A stretch of 64,000 bases of DNA. Origin: Conus ventricosus. Lineage: Eukaryota; Mollusca; Gastropoda; Neogastropoda; Conidae. Made by a program: the position numbers and the translations under genes. The notes under the pieces were generated by a model. That model made no database searches and was not told the DNA's origin. It was given only the letters and a program-made list of their open reading frames with translations. Below, piece after piece: positions 46,772-57,668 of the stretch (the first letter of the stretch is position 1; every line of letters starts with the position of its first letter). The DNA is taken from positions 56,272,636 through 56,336,635 of the forward strand of contig CM031618.1 of assembly GCA_018398815.1 (NCBI GenBank), written 5' to 3'.

Positions 46772-46924
46772 TCATGTCACTTGAAAGACTATCAAATCTT
46801 CTTTATCATCACTAACAACCACTTCACCGTTGATTTCAGCATGTGTGAAGCCTTCAAACTCATTTTCTGAGTCAGAATCGTTCAAAACTTTGTGTAGTAA
46901 TCTTTCTAAATCAGTCTCCACCAT
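46772..46924 (-). pseudogene. piggyBac-like transposase acidic N-terminus (50 codons)
   Basis: MVETDLERLLHKVLNDSDSE followed by NEFEGFTHAEINGE and VVVSDDKED, then a stop. The DSDSENEFEGF block matches the acidic start of PGBD4-like transposases. Weak protein-like sequence continues past the stop to the hAT insertion point. Confidence 0.65.
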
Positions 46925-48179
46925 TTAGGTGTTGCGAAGATCCCCCAAATCGATTCCTACTTTTAAAAAATTCCCTGTCGCGTGTCGAATCGAAGGAAAT
47001 GCAAATGGCTGACGGCAGAGCTAAGTTTAGCCTTGTTTTGTCGGCGACACAATGCACCTACAGGGTGCTAAAGCTTCATGGGGGGAGAGGGAGACAGGAG
47101 GGTTCATTTTCTAAATTTCTGTGCCAACCAGGAGATCGGAGGGGGAGGGGGGACAACGGCCTTCATCTACCATCATACGGCAGGGAGATATCGGACAAGA
47201 CCTGATCTTGCAGCATCTATATTACGCATAGGTTCTTGTTCTTCCATCATTTTCAAACCTGATTCATCAGCACAAACCTCCCCCCCTGTCCACTCCCCTC
47301 TGAAAATCTTAGGGCCTGTAGTCACCGCTATTGTTCCGATACATCCACATGTTCTGGAGGAAGAAGTCTAAAAATGTGTTCCCACGAGACCATGGAAGTT
47401 TATTCTCATATCCTTCGCAGGTTCCATTGCTGGTCAAAATGAAAATAACTTTTGTTCAATCTGTTTATATGGAACAGGCAATTTCAGAACTGTGGCAAAG
47501 CAACACCATCACACAGAAAACTACACTGTTCTAAGTGTACCAGAAAGAACTGCATCTAGTTCAATAGAGTGAGTACACCGGCTAAAGTTTGCATTCCACG
47601 TTGATATGGACAGATAAGATAATGTTGCTTATATCCCAGCCGCCGCAGAGGGCCACATCAGGGCTGTCACCACGTTAAAATCAACTCACCAGTCATTTAA
47701 AAAAAATAAATAAAAAAATAAAAAAAAACTTTCACACATCTCGTTAAATGACATCGTCTACAAACGCACCAGAAACTTTGTTAAAAATCTTCTGCCGTAA
47801 AAATCTTAAATCAGATGAAAATTGTTAATCTCTCTCAAAAACTCAAGGAATCACGTCAGGCGGACATCCCTGAACAGGATCTTCATGGACTTCCGCTATA
47901 AAATGTTTGTGTCTCACATCGTGCAAGTCCCAACACTTCCAAAAGAACATGTTTCATTGTGAGTGGCGCATGACATGGAATGCACCACGGAGCTTCTTCA
48001 CTCTTTAAAAGTAAAAAGGGGTAAAATACGAATGGCCGGTGTGCAGCCGGCACAAAAAACCGTTCCTCTTTACGACCACTCGACGTAATGGAGGAAGTCC
48101 TTAAGGTTTGGACGATCTGAAAGAGTTTGTTATTCGTCTGTGTGTTCCAATCCTCCTGCCAGAGGTCTCTCACATAATC

Positions 48180-50690
48180 GTTAATTTGGGTTTCACATCT
48201 GAGCAGGGATATAAGTGTTGGACAGTTTCTCTTTTGTGGCTCTTGGCTAAACGATCAACCATTTCGTTCCCGCCGATACCAACATGACCAGAACCCCAAG
48301 CAAGAGTAATGTTGTAACCGTCCCCTTCAACTTGCTAAAAAGTTCAAAGAAATGCAAAGTTCTGGATGCTGAAGGTTGCGGCCAGCTATGGCTTCCAAAG
48401 CTGACAGCGAATCCGACAGAACCAGAAAGTCCCTCTTTGAAGAAGTGAGATTATCTTCAAAGCCAGAACAGAGCAGTAAGTTCAGCAGAATAGACAAAGC
48501 TCTGAATGGATATGTTCCAACATTATCTGAGAAGGAGCCCCAGGGCAGTAGGCTGCACAGGCCACTCCACTCTCAGACTTGGAACCGGTCAGTGACAACT
48601 TTTGACAGGATGGGAATTTCGAAAGAGCTCAGCATACAATCCTTGTAGCCAGATGGAGCGTGGAACTCTGTTTGGAGAGGGGCTGCAAGAGAAACGAATC
48701 TCTGGGTGTGAAAAAGGTCCAGGAGGTTGGATCCGGTGAAACTTGGAAAAATCGAAACTACTCCCAGGTCTAACTGCATTCCGCACGTGAGGCTGCAATG
48801 CGGAAGCCAAACGGCGGAATCCCATTTAGGGTTGGTTTTAAAGATACTTGGGCGGAGGGTCAAAGACACACGTATAGAGATCGCGGTTTGAAAACAGGTC
48901 TGATAGAGATAATTCAGAGTACGTTATCAGCCCATTGACAGTGAGGTCACCGACCCGCGTACAGGCCTTTAAAACAGGAGGTTTGCGGAAAGAGTTGCCC
49001 AAAAGACTCCAGACAAGGCCCTTGTAAGCGGGAAATGGATTTTCCCGATTTTAAAGGTCCGGATCTGGAAAACTGACAAATTATGAAAGTGGAACGACCG
49101 GGTTCTGTAGAGGTGCAAACCGTTTTCATCACGCCCCAGTGGGATGGATGTTACTACCCCCAAAGTTGAGTGCGCTTGGCAACTCAGTTACAGGTTTTTA
49201 ACTAGGCAAAAGTTAAACATTGGTCAAAACCTGACTCCAGAAATGTTGGTTGATCTTTAACAAAAGCTGGAATGGGAAGATTTCCCTCTTGGAAGCCCCT
49301 CCTGCTCTGGACATACGAGAGATGGTGCCAAGGACTGAAAACTGTGTTTTGTAGCAAAAAAGTTGAAAAACGGTAGATCCCGAACCCAAATCCGTGGAAT
49401 ATTTATCCGCCCAGGTGGATGAGCCTCCGCGAAATGACACTACGGTACAGGCTTCCAATTTGCTAGACCAGCAAAATGACCCACAACGGTAGCCAGTTGA
49501 AACCCTGCGAATGAAAGGCACATGTGTTTTTAATTTCCCACAGAGCAGAGACAGTTTATCTCCATCTTACAAACTCCTGCTGGTCAAAGTATGGGACAAT
49601 TCGAGATTGAAACTTTTCGTTTGGAAAAAAAATTTTGAATAAAAGGGGAAGATGAACCTGTATCCACAGATGGGTGTAGACCATGAAGTATCCAGACCTT
49701 CTAGTGGTAAGAGCTTTCAAAGTGATAAGGGAAAATTCCACTGCGAGGATCGCTGAAAGAAAGAGCGTTCCAAGTGTAGATCCGTGAAGGAAATGTAACG
49801 TAGTCCATGTTGCGGAAAATCAGTGATTTTCTTTGGTTTGTTTCTGAAAAAGTGCTGATTTTAAGGGGGTTCTTCAATGAACCCAAGCATTAGAAATTTT
49901 TTCCATCAATTAAAATCCAAAACAGATGGTCAGCTATGGGACGGTTATTTTGAAGGGTTAGAAAGATCTTTCCAGTTTTGGGGCAGGAATATAGGCTTTC
50001 CCCAAGAGGGCCGGAAACACAAGAAAGGTGTATGCTCCCCCCAGCCACTAAGTTGTAGACCCTGTAGCATTGTGTACAGCCTTCAGATGTTTCGGCATTG
50101 ATACGCCATTAAAATGGGGCTGTTATTTGATTCATGGTATACATGGAAAATGAAATCGTGCTCTGAGAAGCAATGGCAATTTTCAGCAATCGTTTAAGTA
50201 AAAGGGATAGTTTATTTTTCCATGTGTAAGGAACGAGAAAGTTGCAACTAGGGCATGCGTTTTTGACAAAAAGCACAATGATGAAAAATGACGTCATCTT
50301 CTGCTTAAATTTAGCAAGCTTAGCACAAGCTTGTCATCCTCTTTTGGATTAAAGAATCCAAAAGTTGGGTTCAAAGTGTGTAAGGTGTTTTGTTCTATTC
50401 TTCCTGCTTGATTTTCTTATGATGTTCCACACTTTTTCTTGGAAGTTTTGATGTCAGCCTGGAGCAGAAGCTTCTCCAGGACCGACGTTTACTGATTTAA
50501 AAGTGTGTCTAGATTTAGCACGGAGTTTTTGATGGGCTCGAGCGTTGGGACCCGAAGGTCGTTGGTACACCCTGACCCTGAGCCCGTTTTCTAACTTTGG
50601 AAATTTGTTGGCAGTCTGAATCAAACCAGGGTGTTTTTGCATTTGAAGTTTATCGGAAGACACGGAATACAAGCTTTAGCACACTTGATC
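48180..50690 (-). pseudogene. LINE reverse transcriptase (degraded) and RNase H
   Basis: The RT part (50.3-48.6 kb) survives only as short fragments in all three frames and I could not place the YxDD motif. RNase H is clearer: VLSDSLSALEAIAGR at about 48,390-48,435 and GSGHVGIGGNEMVDRLAK at about 48,246-48,297, the standard D..S...L and GNE..D motifs. Confidence 0.7.
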
Positions 50691-50700
50691 ACAGTGTTAG

Positions 50701-51485
50701 TCAGTGATTCAGCTGGTCCGGACTCTGAAGAAAATCAGTGTCCTGGAATTCTTTAGAAATAGTGGTTGCAAATAGATCCCAGTTTGCTTTCTTGTAATTT
50801 AGATGTTGAGAGACAGAGACGTGTTCAGTTATGACGGGTTGTAGTAAGACGGGGAAATGGTCACTTCCGTGCAGATCGTCATGGACAGACCACTCATAGT
50901 CCGGGACCAGCGAGGGGTCACAAACCGACAAATCTAAACACGAAAGTGAACCTGTGGAAGAGTGGAGGTAAGTTGCAGATCCGTCGTTCAGACAACACAA
51001 ATCCAACTCCGAAAGGACATCCTCAATTAGCAGACCTCTGGATGACGTATGGACACTACCCCAAAGGGGATTGTGACCGTTAAAGTCACCCAACAGCAAA
51101 AAAGGTCGAGGAAGTTCTTCTACTAGATTGACAAGGTCCTGACGACAAACCGGGACAGAAGGAGTTAAATAAAGAGAACAGATTGTCACAGTTTTGTGGA
51201 GAGTGACTCTCGCAGCTACAGCCTGAAGGGAGGTAGACAAAGTGACAGGACTATACAACAAAGTTTTATGTAGGAGAAGGGCAACACCGCCCGACAGTCC
51301 CAACGTGGATGGTTGTGCAGGTTTGAAAGAATATTAAAGCCAGAAAGAGTAAAGGTCTTCTGCTTTGAATTTGAGTTTTCCCGAAGAGCCACGACGGAAG
51401 GTTTTATAGATCGACACAGAAGCTGCAGCTCCTCGAAGTTGGAATTTAGTCCACGGATATTCCAATGGAATATTGTACTATCCAT
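50701..51485 (-). pseudogene. LINE ORF2 AP endonuclease domain
   Basis: MDSTIFHWNIRGLNSNFEEL starts the domain. Then, after one shift near 51,300, LLLGDFNGHNPLWGS, SCLDLSVCDPSL, and HGSDHFPVLL. The GDFN and SDHFP motifs are the catalytic signatures of apurinic-type endonucleases that nick target DNA. The N-to-E catalytic spacing looks normal apart from an E-to-R change (VVALREN, where an E is expected). Confidence 0.85.
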
Positions 51486-51872
51486 GGTGCAGAGGGTGAA
51501 AAGGAGAGAGATCAGGTCATCTCCTCATCAACGTCTGCCTCCAATGGAGCGAATTTGTTATTCAGCTTCACTGGAGTGTGTTGGTCTACAGACCTGCTGG
51601 CAGACTTGCCAACAGGGGAAGAAGTCTGGATTTGGGAGATGGTGGAGGTTTCTTCCTTATCTCCACCATCTCCACACTGGGTTGAACTCCCTTGCCCGCA
51701 CGGGCACTGGACTGAGGAGTTCGAGGTTGGGGTGCTGGCTTTTTAATCTGCCCACAGCAGATGTTGTAACTGCTGGGCAGTCTGGGGTGGCGGATTTTTT
51801 GCCTCCACCAGGGGCATTCATTTTTGGGGTTTGGGAAGGTGGTGGACCTGCTACCACCAGAACTGACAGATT

Positions 51873-52689
51873 TTACTTGCAATGTCTTTGAAACATGAAT
51901 TCATCAGTCTGGCAGCAGACTGACCTAGTAGAAACTGTGGGAATTTTCTTTACAGCCGAAGCATAGGAAGAAGCTGTGGGCGTCTGACTGCCCACAACCT
52001 GTTTCCGGGCTTCAAAAAATGAGATCGTCTTTTCCGTTTTGACACTTGGATAGCAGAAATTTTTGAATCCAAAGAGGACAGTTTCGTGAAGAGGAGGGAT
52101 GGTCGCCACCGCAGTTAGCACAATGTGCCGGATCTTTGCACGGCCCATCAGGGTTGCCTTGCAGCAAATACCACACACCTCCTGCCCAGAACAGCGGTCC
52201 CCCGACATGGCCAAACCCTGGCACCTAAAACACCTCAACGGGGATGGCACATACAGTTGAACCCGAACATTCAGGTAGCCGACTTCGATGACCGGAGGCA
52301 GCACAGGGTTGCAGAATGTCAGAAAGAGGGTATTGGTGGCCACTCTTTCTGCAAACCCTTCTTTACTGTCACCCTGCGCACCTCCGTCACACCTGGGACG
52401 CCAGCTCCCGATTTGATCTCTGCTTCTGTGACACCAGATAAATCCCGGCAGCGAATCACGCCTTTCGATGAATTTAGCTGTTTGTGGGAGTTACCTTGAT
52501 CTCTCTGTCCACAAGTTTCGTTGCCTTCAGCAGCTGTTCAGACTGTTTTTTTGTTCTACATTGAATGAGGAATGAGCCATTTCGCAATCTTTTGATGGAT
52601 TGAGGTCCCCCTGCTAAACCCTGAAAGCCCTTCTGGATAGCAAAAGGGCTCAGAGCTGAAAGGGGTCTTTCCTGCTCCGTCCCTTCCAT
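51873..52689 (-). pseudogene. LINE ORF1 (gag-like) with CCHC knuckles, frameshifted
   Basis: MEGTEQERPLSALSPFAI leads to SIKRLRNGSFLIQCRTKKQS, KATKLVDREIKV and, after a shift, KGVIRCRDLSGVTEAEIKSG, a pattern common in ORF1 of I-type LINEs (RRM-like fold, nucleic-acid binding). Downstream, in two alternating frames, lie C-x2-C..H..C clusters, the clearest being CANCGGDHPSSSRNC near 52,100. A proline-rich tail follows. At least three frame changes. Confidence 0.75.
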
Positions 52690-53776
52690 TACGAGCCAGG
52701 AAGCCCAGAATCCTGTCCTTTGTCGTACCTCAGTATCTGAATCACTGTCACCTTCGAAATCCCCTGAAACAGGGATGCTGCCTTCCTCTTCCTTTTGGGG
52801 GGATATTTTTTAAAAGAAGCCATATTTAGTTTATTGTAATTCATCCCTCCCTTACCCACCCACCTTGGGGTCCAACTAAGGGGCCAGGGCCAAGAAACCA
52901 ATGTCTTGACCCCTTCCAGGCTTCGGAGAAAATATACGACAAACAGAAAACCACCAACCCTATCCCCCCTGATCATGCTCAACTCCCGGGACAGAGAGCT
53001 GAGGGACTGCAGGGGTTCACCTGGCCAGCAGGGGACTGCCTGTCTTGACCCAGCCCCAAGAAGGGGAGCCGATTAGTACAACCCCGGGCCAAAGTGTACT
53101 CCCTGTCTAGGAGAGGTCCGAGCCAAAGTGATGGTTGAGACGCTGGCTCTCTCAACCACCAGGATCTCATTCCCCTCCGACACAGGTCGCACCGCACGGC
53201 AAACGCGGCGGATCTTAAGGAGACCACAGAGAGAAAAGGAGTGTGTAAAAGAAGACTTGAAGGGGAGACGAAGATAGAAAAGGGCCAAATAAGGGAGGCA
53301 GAAAACAAGAAAGGAGAAAGGCGGTTACTCTTAGTCAGGATCCTCACCCTTAGCCTATCTGACATGGAAGCCCTACCAGGGGCATCAACTTCTTACCACG
53401 TTTCGCTTAGGCCATACAGCACTTCACCTCTCAGGCCTACAAGCAGTGTGAAAAAACCAGCCTATCTCCCAAGTATTGATGCCCCCGTCAGCATAGCCTA
53501 AAGGATCACTGGGCCACGCAAACCCTCCGACCACGACAAGGTCGCAACCCCCCGGAGGGTGATATGGACAGTATATGACGCAAAAGAAACTAAAACTGTC
53601 TACAGGAACAACCTGTCTATACTAAAACGTGAAGCTCATGGCCAGTGCAGTTTCCTTTTATCCAACTGCACATTACACAAACAAAAATTTAAAAGAATAG
53701 CCAACATTGTGACTTCAACATGGCAGAGTTAAGGGAAGGGGAGAGAAGAGGGGGAGGGGAGGAGAAGCTTCTAAAA

Positions 53777-53870
53777 GTACAGTGCCGTAGAGCAAGTGTC
53801 ATGGTGACTTTTAGCTCCTAAAAAAGTACAGTGCCGCAGAGCAAGTGTCATGATGACTTTTTAATTATAA
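53777..53870. repeat. ~47-bp tandem duplication
   Basis: AAGTACAGTGCCGTAGAGCA...GTCATGGTGACTTTT occurs twice with a few differences. Confidence 0.8.
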
Positions 53871-53889
53871 CTATTTTAGATTTGCAAGC

Positions 53890-53962
53890 TCATCTTTTAC
53901 ACACAGCCCTGATGTGGCCCTCTGCGGTCGGCTGGGCTATAAGCAACATTATCTTATCTCAT
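53890..53962 (+). mobile_element. Short LINE 3' end in opposite orientation
   Basis: ACAGCCCTGATGTGGCCCTC followed by GCGGTCGGCTGGGCTATAAG and CAACATTATCTTATC is the reverse complement of 47,613-47,669, the 3' end of the large LINE, with about two differences. It is a separate 5'-truncated insertion of the same family. Confidence 0.8.
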
Positions 53963-54012
53963 CTTTTACACTTACTAACAGGCCATGCCAATTTTCTTAA
54001 TTTTCTTTTTAA

Positions 54013-54741
54013 ACCCTTTGCCCCTTGGACCGTCTGAGTGCTTACTAGTATCAAAATCTTAAGGGAAGGTAAGTAACTCCGTAAATTGGATGTACTGATG
54101 TTAAATAAAAAATCAGAAAAAATACAAACCTTGGTCATAAATGTTTTATTTGCTCCAAAATTAAGTTAACATTTGAAGTAAAATTCCACATGCATCAAAG
54201 CTTATATCTTTGTTGATAAAATGGTGTAAAAAAATTAGGCTAAGTTCAACACTACTGACCGAACTGCATGAAACGCCATCCGCGGCCATCGTAATCGGCA
54301 TAGTTTTATGTTAAGATTTTCGCTGAGATCGCCTCCATCAGCCACCAAAATCGACATCGGACTCCTCTCCTTTCACTATTCTTCTAATTTAAAGCCAGTA
54401 AATAGCTCCTCATCACTGTCACTGCCACCAAAAATGTTCGCCAACATCTCCACAGTTTCGTCGTCCATCTTGCCGAAGCGAAAATCTCGATCACAAACTT
54501 GCTCTCAACTTCAAAAAATCACTGCGACCGAAGTCCTCCATGAAAAAATGCGCTGTTTGGACTGGAAGGAAGTTGGAAACCGGAACTACGTCACTGTATA
54601 ACGCCGCAAAGCATTGTGGGAAAAATTCGTCTGCTAGGGGCAGCCAAACGGCATCAGTGTAATTCGGGCCACAGCGGGCGTTACAAGGATACGAAAGGCA
54701 TCGCGTTTCGGGCCACAGCGGGCGTTACAAGGGGCAGAGGG
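54013..54741 (-). mobile_element. piggyBac-like element (729 bp) with TTAA on both sides
   Basis: TTAA at 54,009-54,012 and 54,742-54,745. Ends ACCCTTTGCCCCTTG and CCCTCTGCCCCTTG match after the first bases. The right end has two direct copies of TTCGGGCCACAGCGGGCGTT, about 44 bp apart. Carries a transposase start on the minus strand. It lies 157 bp downstream of a PRRC2 exon donor. Confidence 0.8.
54376..54468 (-). pseudogene. piggyBac-like transposase acidic N-terminus (30 codons)
   Basis: MDDETVEMLANIFGGSDSDE followed by ELFTGFKLEE and a stop. SDSDEExFxGF is the typical acidic opening of piggyBac/PGBD4-type transposases. Nothing of the catalytic domain remains. Confidence 0.65.
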
Positions 54742-54897
54742 TTAACCAAGCCACTCAATGAGCTATGGGCCCCAAGTCAAAACATTTTCAGCCAATCAAT
54801 GTCTAGTATACAACTGATGTATGCAGATTTAACAAGCACACCAATCACAGATTTAACAAGCACACCAATCAATCATGTTTAAGGTATTCAGGACAAC

Positions 54898-55088
54898 CTT
54901 ATTGCATTGTCGCGTTTCTTCTGTTGCTGGCTCTGCTCTGCTCTGTCTTTTTCTGCTGCTCGGCTTCCTGTCTAAGTTTGGTCTTATGGGCCTTCTTGGA
55001 GGTAACTTCCTGGAACCCGTCATTGTTCTCAAACAGGAAGGCAGGTCATCAATCGTCACCTCTGGCTGGTCATCGATTACCACCACAC
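54898..55088 (-). CDS. PRRC2: PRRC2 internal exon with DGFQEVTSKK motif (frame conflict)
   Basis: The acceptor is TTGTCTTAG, then GT completes the upstream serine codon, then VVVIDDQPEVTIDDLPS. In the observed frame the exon is open for 63 codons and ends in phase 0 at a weak donor (AAG|GTTGTC), matching the next exon. The most PRRC2-like residues (ENNDGFQEVTSKKAHK, then AEQSQQQKKRDNAI) are instead in the other two frames. Three missing single bases, near 55,031-55,042, in the A5 run at 54,948-54,952, and near the donor, would join them and still leave phase 0. Either the consensus has three compensating deletions or the arginine/proline-rich frame is real. I favour the first. Confidence 0.6.
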
Positions 55089-55234
55089 CTAAGACAAATA
55101 TACAAGCAAAACCATTTACAGAAACTATGTCAATAACATTTGGCGTCATATACTTTACCATGTCAGACCATAGCATTCCACGGCAGTTAGTCAGCTCTGC
55201 CAGGCCGAGTTTTTTGTGGCTAATACAGTAATAA

Positions 55235-55414
55235 GACCATCACGTGACGCTCACACTACTTCCGCCAGGGAAGAAGCCGGTGTAAACTTCCTGTTCCTCA
55301 TTCAACCTCAGCCTCCTGCCTAACAAGGACAGGTTTTTTTTGCTCCGTCTCGCCTACACTTCTGTTTTTGTAGACACTGCTTGTGTGCTTGCCTTCTTTA
55401 CTTGTTCCGACATG
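55235..55414 (+). promoter_or_regulatory. Possible antisense promoter and first exon ending ATG|GTAAGT
   Basis: CACGTGACG (E-box and CRE-like) at 55,241 and ACTTCCG (ETS-like) at 55,257 precede a pyrimidine-rich stretch, then TTCCGACATG followed at once by a perfect donor GTAAGTAT (55,415). An ATG as the last codon of exon 1 after a pyrimidine tract is typical of housekeeping genes such as ribosomal protein genes. No downstream plus-strand exon was recognised, so this may be a fragment. Confidence 0.3.
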
Positions 55415-55434
55415 GTAAGTATACTAGCCAAACA

Positions 55435-57619
55435 GGGAGTATAATACAAACTCCCCATAACAGTTATGAATATCTAAAAATAAATTTGGCAGTGTGGCTC
55501 AGTGAGGCTGGTACAAAAGACAAGGATGAATATTGCCTGAAAAAAGATTTATGATGCCAAATAGTACAATGTCGACCTTATCGATACAGCTGCAATGTGT
55601 CCATGGCCACCCGTGTCAATCACAACAAAACAAGCTTTAAACTTTTCCTACTGTCTCCGGAGCTGCACCCTTCCTACCTCAATTCCTTCAAGTATACATT
55701 TCAATGCCTCCCCTCCACTCTGCATCTGACAGTAGAAAATTTGTGGTAATGACAAAAACAAAAGGCAACAGGGTCCATGTATGTCAAATACCATCTTTTA
55801 CCTTTCTAATTAAATATATTTTTTTGCACATTCAACAAGCCTTACTTTTCTGCTGTTCATCATGACCAAAAAATGTTCATGCTTTATACAGCCAGCCTAT
55901 TTGATGGGAAAAAGGGAATGTGGGCAGTGTTGTGCCGCGCAAGTGTGTGTGTAAGCCGCGTGTACCCCCTCTGTCTATGTGCTTTTGCACTATGCTGTGT
56001 CTTGCGCACACATGCATGTGTGTTCAAGCAGGCTGTTCTTGAAATGAAAGGGCATTTAACAGAACTTTTTTCTTTTGTAAAGTGCTTTTAGCAGAAAAAC
56101 TGAAAAATGCACTGCATAATACATTATTATGATATCATTTTTGCATTGCCCAGCAATTGACTGACCCAAAAAGTGAGAAAAAAAAATTAGGGTATTTTAC
56201 ATATCTGTGTCTTTATCTATTAAGTGTATGCAAGTTGAGACAATGTCATTCATACAGAATCAATGTTAACAATATCTAAGCATACTTTAAAGGTACGGCA
56301 ACCTTCCTTTCACGTACGGGAAAGTTCAGCCGAGTGAAAAATTTGGTGTTTTCAATAGGCAGTATCTAGAATAACGCGTTTAGATTCAGAAAAATTGTGA
56401 TAATAAAAATGCAGTTCCTTTTGAACCTGGCGTTTTTTATTTGTGTTTGCAACATACGGTATGATGATAGTTTATTCCAAATAAAACCCATCCGTTCACA
56501 CGAAAACGAAGCGCGTACAATCCAAATGCGCCGCAGCGGCTTTTGGCCGAGTCGTTCGAGCTACCGGTGTCGAAAATCAACGCTTAAAATGTGTTCATCC
56601 TTTCACTGCGTTCAATTGGTCAGAATAAAGACCATGTTTAAAGATTTATTTCAATCTATTTCCTCTTTTTGTTCGTGTGTTTAAATAATTAGAATCGAAG
56701 TTTTTATGAGGCTTTTACAAGTGTGTCTTTCCAACGTCGTTGCAAAAACCTTGCGAAAAAACATACACTTAACGAGCGCAGAAAGGCGTTCTCTCTCGAA
56801 TCCAGGGGTGAAATAAGCTAAGCGATTGGTTGAATGCCCCGAAAAAAAGCGCAAGCCAATCAAAGCGAAGGTATCAAATGCAAACATTCGCTCCTTGTCC
56901 AAGTTTTCCCAACAATGGCGGAACGAACCCGAGATCGACAATGACGCGAGTCGAATGCGCTTATCGTTGTTGAATTGCAAGATGCATTTGGTAAGATAAC
57001 GCATATAAAAACCCAAACCAGAACTTTAAAATTGAAACGATTCAGTATTTTGTTTCGTTTAATACAGTGCCAATGCTTAGTTTTTTTTGTTCGTAATTCA
57101 GCTGGTGTTCGTCGAGATTAAACAGGTTGGAAATGGCCCACGCGTTGCGCCGTTCGAAGCGATCGTATTTTTGTAAAAGAAAAAATTAATGAAAATAGAT
57201 ATCAGTAATGGGCTTCACTTATGTCGATTAAATGTATTAGTGAACTGGTTACCGATTCCATTACCCGATTAAAGGAAAATCGTAGTTAAAAACATCTGTT
57301 TGAGACGATATTCAAACCGGAAGCCACAACTGCGCGTACAAGACGGTCCGAGGCTTTGAATTGAAAGCCCGTCTTCTGATAATGACCCCCCCCGGATCGA
57401 ACACCGATCATTACTGTCAATTTGGGAAGTCCAAAGGGTTTGGGAAAAAAAAAGAGAGAGAGAGGAGAGTAGAGTCTGAAGTTGGACAGTAAAGAGGGTT
57501 AGTGGGGGTTGGGGTATTGGGGGGGGGGGGGTCACGTCGAGTCAACCCGACCTACGAAGTTTGGTTTAGCAATCTAATCTTCCCCCAGTATTCAAATTTT
57601 GTGTAATTTAACTGTAAAA

Positions 57620-57668
<49 letters not shown>

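Larger units (their letters stand above)
44956..47074 (-). mobile_element. piggyBac-like element disrupted by a nested hAT-like element
   Basis: The left end has TTAA (44,952-44,955) then CCTTTAGCACACTACATT. The right end has the inverse GTGCTAAAG at 47,065-47,073 with the flank decayed to TTCA (47,075-47,078). Without the 1,332-bp insert and its TSD the element is about 780 bp, similar to the other piggyBac-like derivatives here. The transposase start lies on the minus strand near the right end. Confidence 0.65.
47613..53562 (-). mobile_element. Nearly full-length, decayed RNase H-type LINE (I/Nimb-like)
   Basis: Order on the minus strand: a GC-rich 5' end with a stable hairpin, ORF1 with an RRM-like block and CCHC knuckles, an AP endonuclease, a badly broken reverse transcriptase, RNase H, and a 3' end with TATAAGCAACATTATCTTATC-like sequence. 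RNase H at the ORF2 end plus a knuckle-bearing ORF1 fits the I superfamily (I, Nimb, Jockey-related). Many stops and shifts mean it is inactive. Inserted in the PRRC2 intron in the gene's sense orientation. Confidence 0.8.

Noticed and set aside
56280..57130. CpG-rich block as a CpG-island promoter
   Set aside because: No initiator, exon or donor could be paired with it. More likely a dispersed repeat of unknown type.
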